This document shows, piece after piece, positions 8,570-17,407 of a stretch of 64,000 nucleotides of DNA; positions within the stretch are counted from its first letter, which is position 1, and each line of letters begins with the position of its first letter. A program made the position numbers and the translations under genes. Below the pieces are notes generated by a model, which was given only the letters and a program-made list of their open reading frames with translations, ran no database searches and had not been told where the DNA came from. The DNA is from Nonomuraea dietziae. Lineage in GTDB: Bacteria; Actinomycetota; Actinomycetes; Streptosporangiales; Streptosporangiaceae. The DNA lies in assembly GCF_014195505.1 (NCBI RefSeq), contig NZ_JACIBV010000001.1, forward strand, positions 8,866,001-8,930,000, written 5' to 3'.

Positions 8570-9121
8570 TCAGCGGGGCATCGGGCGGGTCCGGTCGTCC
8601 TCGCCGGGGCCGGCCGGCGGGAAGGAGGCGGGCTGGAAGGGGTCGAACGCCGGCGGGTACTGCTGCTGCTGTTGCGGCTGCGGCGGGCCGTACGAGGAGG
8701 CCGGCGGCGCGGGCCTGGCCGCGCGCCACCTGGAGGGGAAGGCGGAGGCGGTCAGCAGCAGGATGCCGGCGATGAAGAGCACGCCGGTCGGGCCGAGCAT
8801 GTCGAAACCCCAGCGGAGTGGAGCGGGCAGCAGGTCGGCCAGGCCGCTGGGGTAGAGCATGGGGATCAGCAGCACCGTGCCCATGCCGGTGAAGCCGAGC
8901 CCGGTCACCAGCGAGGCGAGGGGCGACAGCCGCGAGCCGGCCAGGAAGCCCAGCGCGACGGCGCACGCCGCCAGCACGGTGGCCCCAAGCCACGAAGGTG
9001 AGAAGTCGGTCCTGAAGGCGTACGCGACCTGGCCGGAGCCGTACATCAGGCCGAGCATCAGCAAAGGGGTCAGGAGCAGTCCAGCGACCACTCCGAGGAT
9101 ATGGCGGGCAGCTTTGGACAT
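8570..9121 (-). CDS. Four-TM membrane protein with Pro/Gln-rich cytoplasmic tail
   Basis: No function recognised. The 183-residue protein begins with a hydrophobic segment (ILGVVAGLLLTPLLMLGLMYG) and has about three more, near residues 45-60, 70-90 and 110-127. It ends with a ~50-residue tail rich in Pro, Gln and Ala, including a five-Gln run encoded by a short CAG/CAA tract at about 8660-8675. Proteins of this layout are common in actinomycetes and usually uncharacterised. It stands alone between the amidotransferase and the rhamnose regulon. Confidence 0.75.
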   Translation of the reverse strand: MSKAARHILGVVAGLLLTPLLMLGLMYGSGQVAYAFRTDFSPSWLGATVLAACAVALGFLAGSRLSPLASLVTGLGFTGMGTVLLIPMLYPSGLADLLPAPLRWGFDMLGPTGVLFIAGILLLTASAFPSRWRAARPAPPASSYGPPQPQQQQQYPPAFDPFQPASFPPAGPGEDDRTRPMPR

Positions 9122-9139
9122 AGGGGGCAGTCTAAAGCG

Positions 9140-10141
9140 TCAGCGGCTGGACTCCCTGACCACGAGCTCGGGTTGGAACATGATCTGCTGGTGGGCGTGG
9201 GTGTCGGGATTGTCACACTCGTCGAGGAGCAGCTCGGTGGCGACCCTGCCGAGCTGGTAGGTCGGCTGGCGGACCGAGCTGAGCGACACGGTGGAGGCCG
9301 AGGCGAAGTCGATGTCGTCGTAGCCGATCAGCGAGACCTGCTCGGGCACCCGTACGCCCGCCTGCAGCAGCCCGCGCAGCAGGCCGAGCGCCAGCAGGTC
9401 GTTGGCGCAGAACACCGCGTCGGGCAGGTCGGCGAGCAGCAACTCGGCGGCCTGCTGCCCGGCCTTGGCGGTCATCGCGGTCATCTCCAGCACGCGCAGC
9501 CGCCCTGGATCGAGCCCCGCCGCCGCGAGCGCCCGCTCGGCGCCGATCCTGCGCTCCCTGCACTGGCGCATGGTCGCCGGCCCCGCCACGTAGGCCAGCC
9601 GCTCGGCGCCGCCCTCCAGCAGGTGGGCGGCGGCCATGGTGCCGCCCGTCACGTCGTTGACGGAGACCGCGCACTGGTCGGCGCGATCGGCGGGGTGGTC
9701 GACGAGCACGACGGCGATGCCGCGTGCCCTCAGCCGCTCCAGGCGGTGCGGATCGTCGTCGGAGGGGGTGATGAGCACGCCGCGCACCCGCTGCTCGGCG
9801 AAGACGAGCAGGTTGCGCTCCTCCTTGGACCTGCTGCCCGCCGAGTTGCCGAGGATCACCGCGTAGCCGCGGTCGCTGGCGAGATCCTCCACGCCCGCGG
9901 CGACGTCGGTGAAGAACGGGTTGCCGATGTCGATCACCGACAGGCCGATCGTGCGGCTGTGGCCGGCGCGCAGCGTGGAGGCCGATCCGTGGCGGACGAA
10001 GCCCAGCTCGCGGATGACCTGCTCGACCCTGCTGCGTGTGGCGCCCGCGACCTTCTCCGGCCTGTTGAGCACGTTCGACACCGTGCCGGGCGAGACGCCC
10101 GCCCTTGCGGCGACCTCCTTGATGCTGACCGTTTCAGACAA
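9140..10141 (-). CDS. LacI family repressor of the rhamnose regulon
   Basis: A 333-residue LacI/GalR regulator. The N-terminal HTH (VSIKEVAARAGVSPGTVSNV, residues 5-24) is followed by the hinge helix, then a periplasmic-binding-protein-like sensor domain (VSLIGYDDIDFASASTVSLS near the C-terminus is the family signature). The start codon is TTG at 10141. It overlaps the last 8 nt of the rhamnulokinase gene, so translation is probably coupled. Paired ATTAAAACGT elements in the divergent rha promoter are the likely targets. The effector is probably rhamnose or a rhamnose intermediate (inference). Confidence 0.9.
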   Translation of the reverse strand: MSETVSIKEVAARAGVSPGTVSNVLNRPEKVAGATRSRVEQVIRELGFVRHGSASTLRAGHSRTIGLSVIDIGNPFFTDVAAGVEDLASDRGYAVILGNSAGSRSKEERNLLVFAEQRVRGVLITPSDDDPHRLERLRARGIAVVLVDHPADRADQCAVSVNDVTGGTMAAAHLLEGGAERLAYVAGPATMRQCRERRIGAERALAAAGLDPGRLRVLEMTAMTAKAGQQAAELLLADLPDAVFCANDLLALGLLRGLLQAGVRVPEQVSLIGYDDIDFASASTVSLSSVRQPTYQLGRVATELLLDECDNPDTHAHQQIMFQPELVVRESSR

Positions 10142-11477
10142 GCCCGCCCCCGGGGTGGTAGGTGCGCAGCGGCTGGCTGCGCCGTACGAACTCGCGCAGG
10201 TCGCCCGCCAGCCCCCTGGCGCGGGCCTGGACCAGCACGTTGCCCAGAGCCGCCGCCTCGACAGGGCCCGCGACCACGGGCAGGCCCGTGGCGTCGGCCG
10301 TCAGCTGGCACAGCAGCGCGTTGCGCGCGCCGCCTCCGACCAGGTGCACGACGTCGATCTCCCGTCCGCTCAGCCGCGCGGCGTCGCTGATTGCTCGCTG
10401 GTAGGCGAGGGCCAGGCTTTCCAGGATGCATCGTACGGCCTGCGGCCTGTCGGCAGGGGCGGGCTGACCTGTGCGCTCGCAGTAGGCGGCGATCCGCGAG
10501 GGCATGTCGCCAGGCGGCAGGAAGGCGGGATCGTCGGGGTCGATGGTCATCTGTCCAGGCTTGGCGTGGGCGGCGGCCTGGAGCAGGCCCTCGAGGTCGC
10601 TCTCGCCCCACGCGCGCAGGCATTCCTGCAGGATCCACAGGCCCATGACGTTGCGCAGGTAGCGGATCGTGCCGTCGATGCCTGCCTCGTTGGTGAAGTT
10701 GGCCGCCCTGCTCTCCTCGCTCAGCACGGGGGAGTCGAGCTCGACGCCCACCAGCGACCAGGTGCCGCACGAGATGTAGGCGAAGTCGGGGGTGCGGGCG
10801 GGCACGGCCGCCACGGCCGAGGCGGTGTCGTGCGAGGCGACACGGGTGACGACGGTGTCGAAGCCGAGCTCGGCCGTCACGGGACCGACGACGCTCCCGG
10901 GCTCGGAGATCTCGGGGAAGATGCGCGCAGGCAGCCCGAGACGGTCGATGAGGGGCCGCGCCCAGTCCCTCCGCGCGACGTCGAACAGGCCTGTCGTGGA
11001 GGCGTTCGTCAGCTCCGCGCCCCTGACGCCCGTCAGCCAGTAGGCGAACAGGTCGGGGATCATGAGCAGCGTCTCCGCCCGGTCGAGGCGCTCCTCCAGC
11101 AGCTGGTAGAGGGTGTTGAACGGCAGGAACTGCAGGCCGTTCACCTCGTAGCGGTCGGCGTCGAGGCGCTCGGTGTACCCCGAGGTGCGGGCGTCCCTGT
11201 AGTGGACGGGGTTGCCGATCAGCCTGCCGTCGCCGTCCAGCAGGCCGTAGTCGACGGCCCACGAGTCGATGCCGATCGACTCGACGGGCCCGGCCTGCCG
11301 CAGGCCTTCCAGCATCTGGGAGTAGAGGCCGAGGACGTCCCAGTGCAGGGTGCCCGCCACGCTGACGGGACGGTTGGGGAAGCGGTGCGCCTCGACGAGG
11401 TCCACCCGTCCCCCGGAGATCTCGGCCCGCATCACCCGTCCGCTGGAGGCGCCCAGATCGACAGCTGTGAATCGCAT
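10134..11477 (-). CDS. rhaB: L-rhamnulokinase
   Basis: An FGGY-family sugar kinase of 447 residues that phosphorylates L-rhamnulose to L-rhamnulose-1-phosphate. The ATP-binding start DLGASSGR (residues 7-14) is the rhamnulokinase form of the FGGY N-terminal motif. Mid-protein SIGIDSWAVDYGLLD and FISCGTWSLVG-type sequence, and the C-terminal GGGARNALLCQL phosphate loop, all match RhaB. ATG 11477 starts the conserved MRFTAVDLG; the frame is open further upstream but into the promoter. It is divergent from rhaM-rhaI-rhaD and co-directional with the LacI gene. Confidence 0.93.
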   Translation of the reverse strand: MRFTAVDLGASSGRVMRAEISGGRVDLVEAHRFPNRPVSVAGTLHWDVLGLYSQMLEGLRQAGPVESIGIDSWAVDYGLLDGDGRLIGNPVHYRDARTSGYTERLDADRYEVNGLQFLPFNTLYQLLEERLDRAETLLMIPDLFAYWLTGVRGAELTNASTTGLFDVARRDWARPLIDRLGLPARIFPEISEPGSVVGPVTAELGFDTVVTRVASHDTASAVAAVPARTPDFAYISCGTWSLVGVELDSPVLSEESRAANFTNEAGIDGTIRYLRNVMGLWILQECLRAWGESDLEGLLQAAAHAKPGQMTIDPDDPAFLPPGDMPSRIAAYCERTGQPAPADRPQAVRCILESLALAYQRAISDAARLSGREIDVVHLVGGGARNALLCQLTADATGLPVVAGPVEAAALGNVLVQARARGLAGDLREFVRRSQPLRTYHPGGGLV

Positions 11478-11483
11478 CCCATG

Positions 11484-11563
11484 ATTAAAACGTACAAACC
11501 TCGTTGGCGAAACCTGGCATTGACGTTGCGGTGAGACCCGCCTAGATTCCATTAAAACGTTTT
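11484..11563. promoter_or_regulatory. Divergent rha promoter with duplicated LacI operator
   Basis: TTGACG (11520-11525), a 17-bp spacer and TAGATT (11543-11548) form a good sigma-A-type promoter reading toward the mutarotase gene. The element ATTAAAACGT occurs twice on the same strand, at 11484-11493 beside the kinase start and at 11551-11560 over the expected +1. The second copy is part of the palindrome AAAACGTTTT (11554-11563). This placement fits LacI-type repression of both directions, with possible looping over 67 bp. Repressor assignment is by context. Confidence 0.75.
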
Positions 11564-11584
11564 GGTAGATTCCTTGGAGGTTCC

Positions 11585-11890
11585 GTGCAGCGCGTGTGTT
11601 TCCTTCTCAAGGTCAAGCCGGATCGCCTGGAGGAGTACCGCGAACGTCACAGGAACGTGTGGCCGGAGATGCTCGAGGCGCTCAGCAGGACGGGATGGCG
11701 CAACTACTCGCTCTTCCTGCGCGACGACGGCCTGCTGGTCGGCTACCTGGAGACCGACGACTACGAGGCCGCACGCTCGGCCATGGCCGAGACCGACGTC
11801 GACGCGCGCTGGCAGGCCGAGATGGCGCCCTTCTTCGAGGGGGACGACCGAGGGTTCCTCCTGCTGGACGAAGTCTTCCACCTGGATTGA
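11585..11890 (+). CDS. rhaM: L-rhamnose mutarotase
   Basis: A 101-residue protein that interconverts alpha- and beta-L-rhamnose ahead of the isomerase. It has the family pattern QRVCFLLKVKPDRLEEYRERH, with His22 at the position of the family's catalytic His, then NVWPEMLEAL and RNYSLFL with Tyr41, and it keeps the C-terminal LDEVFHLD. The start is GTG 11585, set by a TTGGAGG Shine-Dalgarno about 5 nt upstream. It is the first gene of the rhamnose operon, immediately behind the promoter and palindromic operator. Confidence 0.93.
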   Translation: MQRVCFLLKVKPDRLEEYRERHRNVWPEMLEALSRTGWRNYSLFLRDDGLLVGYLETDDYEAARSAMAETDVDARWQAEMAPFFEGDDRGFLLLDEVFHLD

Positions 11891-11905
11891 GATCGGGGAC
11901 TACAA

Positions 11906-13051
11906 GTGATCAAGGATTTGCTCCGGGGGCAACGCATCGAGACGCCGTCGTGGGCCTACGGCAACTCGGGCACCAGGTTCAAGGTGTTCGCCCAGCAGGG
12001 GGTGCCGCGCGACCCCTATGAGAAACTGGCCGACGCCGCGCAGGTCCACGCCTTCACGGGGATCGCGCCCACCGTGGCGCTGCACATCCCGTGGGACAGG
12101 GTGGACGACTACGCGGCGCTGGCCCGGCACGCACGCGACCTCGGCGTGGCCGTCGGGGCCATCAACTCCAACGTGTTCCAGGACGACGACTACAAGCTGG
12201 GCAGCGTCACCCACCCCGACCCCGTCGTGCGCCGCAAGGCACTCGGCCACCTGCTCGAATGCGTCGACATCATGGACGCCACCGGCTCCGACACGCTCAA
12301 GCTCTGGTTCTCCGACGGCACCAACTACCCGGGCCAGGACGACATCAGGGCGCGCCAGGACCGGCTCGCCGAGGCGCTCGCCGCCGTCTACGAGCGGCTC
12401 GGGGACGACCAGCGCTTCCTGCTGGAGTACAAGCTGTTCGAGCCCGCCTTCTACGTCACCGACGTGCCCGACTGGGGCACCGCCTACGCCCACTGCCTCA
12501 AGCTGGGCGACAAGGCGCAGGTCGTGGTCGACACCGGACACCACGCGCCCGGCACCAACATCGAGTTCATCGTCGCGTTCCTGCTGCGCGAGGGGAAGCT
12601 CGGCGGCTTCGACTTCAACTCCCGCTTCTACGCCGACGACGACCTCATGGTCGGCGCGGCCGACCCCTTCCAGCTGTTCCGGATCATGTTCGAGGTCATC
12701 GGCGGCGGCGGGTACGGCCCGCATGTCGCCTTCATGCTCGACCAGTGCCACAACATCGAGCCCAAGATCCCCGGTCAGATCCGCTCGGTGATGAACGTCC
12801 AGGAGGCGACCGCCAAGGCGCTCCTGGTGGACCGCGAGGCGCTCGCCGCCGCGCAGCGGGCAGGTGACGTGCTCGGCGCCAACGCCGTGCTGATGGACGC
12901 CTACAACACCGACGTCAGGCCGCTGCTCGGTGAGCTGCGCGAGGAGATGGGGCTCGACCCCGACCCCATGGCCGCCTACGCCAGGTCCGGCTACTTCGAG
13001 AAGATCGCGGCCGAGCGGGTCGGCGGCGCCCAGGCGGGCTGGGGCGCCTGA
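11906..13051 (+). CDS. rhaI: L-rhamnose isomerase (RhaI type)
   Basis: Converts L-rhamnose to L-rhamnulose. The 381-residue protein is of the TIM-barrel RhaI type (Pseudomonas/Streptomyces style) rather than E. coli RhaA. Metal and substrate residues are expected in LKLWFSDGTNYPGQDD, LEYKLFEPAFYVTDV, VVVDTGHHAPGTNIEF and GGFDFNSRFYADDDL, all clearly conserved in form. The start is GTG 11906, after GGGGAC. It lies 15 bp downstream of rhaM and 55 bp upstream of the aldolase/dehydrogenase. Confidence 0.93.
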   Translation: MIKDLLRGQRIETPSWAYGNSGTRFKVFAQQGVPRDPYEKLADAAQVHAFTGIAPTVALHIPWDRVDDYAALARHARDLGVAVGAINSNVFQDDDYKLGSVTHPDPVVRRKALGHLLECVDIMDATGSDTLKLWFSDGTNYPGQDDIRARQDRLAEALAAVYERLGDDQRFLLEYKLFEPAFYVTDVPDWGTAYAHCLKLGDKAQVVVDTGHHAPGTNIEFIVAFLLREGKLGGFDFNSRFYADDDLMVGAADPFQLFRIMFEVIGGGGYGPHVAFMLDQCHNIEPKIPGQIRSVMNVQEATAKALLVDREALAAAQRAGDVLGANAVLMDAYNTDVRPLLGELREEMGLDPDPMAAYARSGYFEKIAAERVGGAQAGWGA

Positions 13052-13106
13052 CCGCGCCCGCCGTACGGACAGCACCTCGATCACGCAATCCAAGGGAGAG
13101 ATTCTG

Positions 13107-15143
13107 ATGACGGTTACCGAGCTGCTCGACCGGGCCCACGCCCTCGGCTCGGACCCGCGCAACACCAACTTCGCGGGCGGCAACGCCTCCGCCAAGGGGG
13201 TGGAGCGCGACCCCGTGACAGGCGGCGACGTCGAGCTCATGTGGGTGAAGGGCTCGGGCGGCGACCTGGGCACGCTCAGCGCCGAAGGGCTGGCGGTCCT
13301 GCGCCTCGACCGGCTGCGCGCCATGGTCGACGGCTACCCGGGCGTCGAGCGCGAGGACGAGATGGTCGCCGCGTTCGACTTCTGCCTGCACGGCAAGGGC
13401 GGCGCGGCGCCGTCCATCGACACCGCCATGCACGGACTCGTCGACGCCGCCCACGTCGACCACCTGCACCCCGACTCCGGCATCGCGATCGCCACCGCGC
13501 AGGACGGCCCCGAGCTGACCGCGCGGATCTTCGGCGACAGGGTGCTGTGGGTGCCGTGGCGGCGCCCCGGCTTCCAGCTCGGCCTCGACATCGCCGCGCT
13601 GCAGGCGGCCAACCCCCAGGCGATCGGGTGCGTCCTCGGCGGACACGGGATCACCGCGTGGGGCGAGACGAGCCAGGAGTGCCAGGCCAACTCCCTGGAG
13701 ATCATCCGTACGGCCGCGCGGTACATCGAGGAGCACGGCAGGCCCGAGCCCTTCGGCCCGGTCATCCACGAGCCGCTCGACGAGGCGGTCCGCAGGGAGC
13801 GCGCGGCGGCGCTGTTCCCGCTGGTCAGGGGGCTGTGCTCGACCGACTCCCGCCAGGTCGGCCACTACACCGACAGCCCCGAGGTCCTCGACTTCCTCTC
13901 GCGGGCCGAGCACCCGCGCCTGGCCGCCCTCGGCACCTCCTGCCCCGACCACTTCCTGCGCACCAAGGTCGCCCCCCTGGTCGTGGACCTGCCGCCCGAG
14001 GCGTCGCTGGAGGAGGTCACGGAGCGGCTGCGCGTCCTGCACACCGCCTACCGGGCGGAGTACGCCGCCTACTACGCGCGGCACGCCGTGGACACCTCAC
14101 CGGCGATGCGCGGCGCCGACCCCGCCATCGTGCTCGTGCCCGGCGTGGGCATGTTCTCCTTCGGCAAGGACAAGCAGACCGCTCGCGTCGCGGGGGAGTT
14201 CTACGTCAACGCCATCAACGTGATGCGCGGCGCCGAGGCCGTCTCCGTCTACGCCCCGATCCCCGAGTCGGAGAAGTTCCGCATCGAGTACTGGGAGCTG
14301 GAGGAGGCCAAGCTCCGCCGCCTCCCCAAGCCTAAGCCGCTGGCCGGGCGCGTGGCCCTGGTCACCGGCGGCGGGTCGGGCATCGGCGCGGCCACGGCCC
14401 GCCGCCTCGCCGCCGAGGGCGCCTGCGTCGTCGTCGCCGACCGTGATCTCGGTTCCGCCGAGAAGGTCGCCGCCGAGCTCGGCGCCCGCGCCCACCGGCC
14501 TTCCGACGTCGCCGTCGCCGCGGCCGTCGACGTCACCTCCGAGGAGCAGGTCGTCGAGGCCGTACGGCAGGCCGTCCTGGCCTTCGGCGGTCTCGACCTG
14601 GTCGTCAACAACGCCGGCCTGTCCCTGTCGCGGGCGCTGCTGGAGACCACGCTCGACGACTGGAACCTCCAGCACGACGTCATGGCCCGCGGCTCCTTCC
14701 TCGTCTCGCGCGAGGCGGCCAGGGTGCTGCTGCTGCAGGAGATGGGGGGCGACATCGTCTACATCTCCTCCAAGAACGCCGTCTTCGCCGGGCCCAACAA
14801 CGTCGCCTACGGAGCCGCCAAGGCCGACCAGGCCCACCAGGTGCGGCTGCTGGCGGCCGAGCTCGGCGCGCACGGCGTCCGCGTCAACGGCGTCAACCCC
14901 GACGGGGTGGTGCGGGGCTCGGGCATCTTCGCGTCCGGGTGGGGCGCCAACAGGGCGGCGGTGTACGGGGTCGAGGAGGAGAAGCTCGGCGAGTTCTACG
15001 CCCAGCGGACGCTGCTGAAGCGCGAGGTGCTGCCCGAGCACATCGCCGCGGCGGTCTTCGCCCTGACCGGCGGTGACCTGTCGCTCACGACCGGCCTCCA
15101 CATCCCGGTGGACGCAGGCGTCGCCGCCGCCTTCCTACGCTGA
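13107..15143 (+). CDS. rhaD: Bifunctional rhamnulose-1-phosphate aldolase / lactaldehyde dehydrogenase
   Basis: A two-domain fusion of about 678 residues. The N-terminal class II aldolase domain (residues ~1-400) has zinc ligands in AAHVDHLHPDS and GGHGITAWG. It should cleave rhamnulose-1-phosphate to DHAP and L-lactaldehyde. The C-terminal SDR domain (~415-678) has TGGGSGIG, NNAG and YGAAK (Tyr568, Lys572) and should oxidise lactaldehyde to lactate, as in the RhaEW-type fusions of rhizobia. The fusion explains why the operon has no separate lactaldehyde dehydrogenase. ATG 13107 is chosen for the AAGGGAGAG Shine-Dalgarno. Confidence 0.92.
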   Translation: MTVTELLDRAHALGSDPRNTNFAGGNASAKGVERDPVTGGDVELMWVKGSGGDLGTLSAEGLAVLRLDRLRAMVDGYPGVEREDEMVAAFDFCLHGKGGAAPSIDTAMHGLVDAAHVDHLHPDSGIAIATAQDGPELTARIFGDRVLWVPWRRPGFQLGLDIAALQAANPQAIGCVLGGHGITAWGETSQECQANSLEIIRTAARYIEEHGRPEPFGPVIHEPLDEAVRRERAAALFPLVRGLCSTDSRQVGHYTDSPEVLDFLSRAEHPRLAALGTSCPDHFLRTKVAPLVVDLPPEASLEEVTERLRVLHTAYRAEYAAYYARHAVDTSPAMRGADPAIVLVPGVGMFSFGKDKQTARVAGEFYVNAINVMRGAEAVSVYAPIPESEKFRIEYWELEEAKLRRLPKPKPLAGRVALVTGGGSGIGAATARRLAAEGACVVVADRDLGSAEKVAAELGARAHRPSDVAVAAAVDVTSEEQVVEAVRQAVLAFGGLDLVVNNAGLSLSRALLETTLDDWNLQHDVMARGSFLVSREAARVLLLQEMGGDIVYISSKNAVFAGPNNVAYGAAKADQAHQVRLLAAELGAHGVRVNGVNPDGVVRGSGIFASGWGANRAAVYGVEEEKLGEFYAQRTLLKREVLPEHIAAAVFALTGGDLSLTTGLHIPVDAGVAAAFLR

Positions 15144-15413
15144 CCCCTTCAGGGCCGGACTTGAAACTCGCGCGTCCGGTCCCACGGGCCCGCTTCAACG
15201 GCCCTGGTTGCGCTGGTGCGGTCCCGCACGTCCGGTCCCGGGCGTGCGGGTCGCGGGCGATCGGCCTCGCGTGGCCGGTCTGCGCGTGCCGCCTGGGGTG
15301 GGCCGTCCTGAAGGGCCGGCCTCGCGTGGGCCGCGCAGGGGCGACACGGGGTCTGCGGCGATCGTGGCGTGGTCGCAAGGGGCGGCAGGGGAGGCCGCCT
15401 CTAGCATGGCCTT

Positions 15414-15890
15414 GTGAACGAGATCGATCTACGGCATCTACGACGTTGTGTGGAACTGGCGGCAGAGGCCGTCGAGGCGGGCGACGACCCGTTCGGCTCG
15501 GTCCTTGTCGCCGCCGACGGCACCGTCCTCGGAGAGGGACGCAACCACGAGACCACCTCCGGAGACCCGACCAGGCACCCCGAGATCGACCTGGCCAGGT
15601 GGGCGGCCACCCACCTGCCCGCCGAGGAGCGCGCGGCCACGACCCTCTACACCTCGGGCGAGCACTGCCCGATGTGTTCGGCCGCCCACGGCTGGGCGGG
15701 CCTGGGCCGCATCGTCTACGCGACCTCCGCCGCCCAGCTCACCGCATGGCGGGCCGAGCTCGGCACGCCCGCCTCGCCGGTCAGGCCGATTCCGATCCAG
15801 GAGGTCGTCCCCGGCGTTCAGGTCGAGGGTCCCGTCCCCGAGCTTGAGAAAGACGTGCGCGCCCTCGTGCGCCGCTCCTTCCCCAAGTGA
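15414..15890 (+). CDS. Nucleoside/guanine deaminase-like CDA-fold protein
   Basis: A 158-residue zinc-dependent deaminase of the cytidine/guanine deaminase fold. Zinc ligands are His55 in RHPEID (with catalytic Glu57) and Cys85/Cys88 in EHCPMCSAA. The usual PCxxC Pro is replaced by His. DDPFGSVLV and GRNHETT match the tRNA-adenosine/guanine deaminase group. The start is GTG 15414. The next gene follows after 1 bp. The physiological base is not certain; guanine or a modified purine is plausible. Confidence 0.82.
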   Translation: MNEIDLRHLRRCVELAAEAVEAGDDPFGSVLVAADGTVLGEGRNHETTSGDPTRHPEIDLARWAATHLPAEERAATTLYTSGEHCPMCSAAHGWAGLGRIVYATSAAQLTAWRAELGTPASPVRPIPIQEVVPGVQVEGPVPELEKDVRALVRRSFPK

Positions 15891-15891
15891 T

Positions 15892-16413
15892 ATGCCGGAA
15901 GGCATGGCAGAGAAAGAGCCCACGACCGAGCTCGACTCCCGGTTCAGCAGCGACAAGGCGACCCCGGTCAGCTGGTCCGAGGCGCGCGGCCTGCTGGAGC
16001 GCGCGGAGATCTACTGGCTGTCGACCGTGCGCCCTGACGGGAGGCCGCACGTCACGCCGCTGATCGGCATCTGGCTGGACGGCGCGCTGCACTTCTGCAC
16101 GGGCCCGGCCGAGCGCAAGGCCAGGAACCTGGAGACCAACACCCGCTGCGTCCTCACCACCGGCGGCAACTCTCTCACCGAGGGGACCGACGTGGTGGTC
16201 GAGGGCGAGGCGGTCCAGGTGCGCGACGAGCAGGCGCTGCGGCGTCTGGCCGCCGCCTACGAGGAGAAGTACGGCCCAAGCTGGCACTTCGACGTGGCTG
16301 ACGGCGCCTTCGCGGGCGAGGGCGGCAGGGCGCTGGTCTTCGCGGTCACGCCCCAGCAGGCTTTCGGATTCGCCAGAGAGGGTGAGTACGGCCAGACCCG
16401 CTGGCGGTTCTGA
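15892..16413 (+). CDS. PPOX-class F420- or flavin-dependent enzyme
   Basis: A 173-residue split-barrel protein of the pyridoxamine-phosphate-oxidase-like superfamily. YWLSTVRPDGRPHVTPLIGIWLDG is split here by its conserved parts STVRPDGRPHVTP and GIWLDGALHF, which form the cofactor-binding barrel. KARNLETNTRCVLTTG follows, as in F420-dependent FDOR-type proteins. It begins 1 bp after the deaminase stop (coupled), or at ATG 15904. The cofactor (F420 versus FMN) cannot be fixed, but F420 is common in this lineage. Confidence 0.82.
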   Translation: MPEGMAEKEPTTELDSRFSSDKATPVSWSEARGLLERAEIYWLSTVRPDGRPHVTPLIGIWLDGALHFCTGPAERKARNLETNTRCVLTTGGNSLTEGTDVVVEGEAVQVRDEQALRRLAAAYEEKYGPSWHFDVADGAFAGEGGRALVFAVTPQQAFGFAREGEYGQTRWRF

Positions 16414-16421
16414 CCGGGCGA

Positions 16422-17261
16422 TCAGCGGGTGAGTCCGGGGAAGCCGATCCGCCACGACGGGTGGGCGGGCCGCCAGCCGAGCGCGCGGGCCTTGGCGTTC
16501 GAGGCCCCGCGCTCCCACCCCTCTCGCTCCACCGTGAGCGGGGGAGCGGGAAGGTCCAGGGCGGCGGCCAGCGCGGGGACCCACTCCCAGGCCGCGGCGG
16601 GCTCGTCGTCCACCACGTTGACCACTCCGTCGGGCCAGTCGAGCGCCAGAAGCGCCGCCCGCGCCGCGTCCACGACGTGCACGAACGAGCTGACCGCGGC
16701 CCCCGCGGCCAGCCGCCCCTCGCGCAGCTCGCCCTCGGCCCACCCGCCGGGGGAGTACCAGGTGCCCGGCCCGTAGAGCAGGCCGTAGCGGAGCACGACG
16801 TGCCGCTCCATCGAGGCGGCGGCCTCCTCCAGCGCCCTCGCGGGGCCGACCAGTCCCTCCCTTGAGGCGTCGAGCGGCTCGTCCTCCGTGGCGGGAGCGG
16901 CGCCGGGCCCGTACACCCACGAGATCGACTGCGCGACGATCTGTCCTGTGCCCGCCTTCACCGCCGCCTCGACCAGGTTGCGGGTGCCCTCGCGCCGGAT
17001 GCGGGCGTTCTCCTCGAAGCGCCGCTCGCCCAGCGCGGTCAGCTGGTGGATCACCGCGTCGGGTCTGGCGTCGGCGAGCGCCCGGAAGGTGGCGTCGCGG
17101 TCGAAGACGTCCAGCCGTACGGCATCGGCGCCCGCCGCCCTGATCGCGGCCACCCCCGAGGCGGACCTGGAGGTGCCGACGACGGTGTGCCCCGCCGACA
17201 GGAGCAGGGGCAGCATTTGGCGGCCGATGGCGCCGGTCGCCCCGGCGAGCAGAACACGCAT
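16422..17261 (-). CDS. NAD(P)-dependent epimerase/dehydratase-like SDR
   Basis: An extended SDR of 279 residues. The N-terminal Rossmann motif is GATGAIG (residues 7-13), followed by VGTSRS and DVFDRD. The mid-region QSISWVYGPG and LRYGLLYGPGTWY occupy the active-site and substrate areas, but the usual YxxxK pair is not obvious, so it may be a NmrA-like or atypical reductase. It is convergent with the PPOX gene (8-bp gap). Substrate unknown. Confidence 0.82.
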   Translation of the reverse strand: MRVLLAGATGAIGRQMLPLLLSAGHTVVGTSRSASGVAAIRAAGADAVRLDVFDRDATFRALADARPDAVIHQLTALGERRFEENARIRREGTRNLVEAAVKAGTGQIVAQSISWVYGPGAAPATEDEPLDASREGLVGPARALEEAAASMERHVVLRYGLLYGPGTWYSPGGWAEGELREGRLAAGAAVSSFVHVVDAARAALLALDWPDGVVNVVDDEPAAAWEWVPALAAALDLPAPPLTVEREGWERGASNAKARALGWRPAHPSWRIGFPGLTR

Positions 17262-17407
17262 GGCCCGGAATACTAGGACACGGCAATGTCAGGGCAGCGG
17301 CCGGTAGAGGCCCGCGAGACGGTCCATCTCGCCAGCGCCGAGGCGGATGGCCGCCCCGAGAGCCGGCGGGATGAGCCGCCCCGAGCGCGGTGGTCTGGCC
17401 CCGCGGT

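Noticed and set aside
8655..8680. CAG/CAA tract
   Set aside because: It encodes the five-Gln run in the membrane protein tail and is in frame, so it is not an independent element.
15144..15413. GC-rich repeats of GGTCCCG/GCGTGCGGG between the rhamnose operon and the deaminase
   Set aside because: Short, irregular and consistent with composition; no hairpin or unit clear enough to report.
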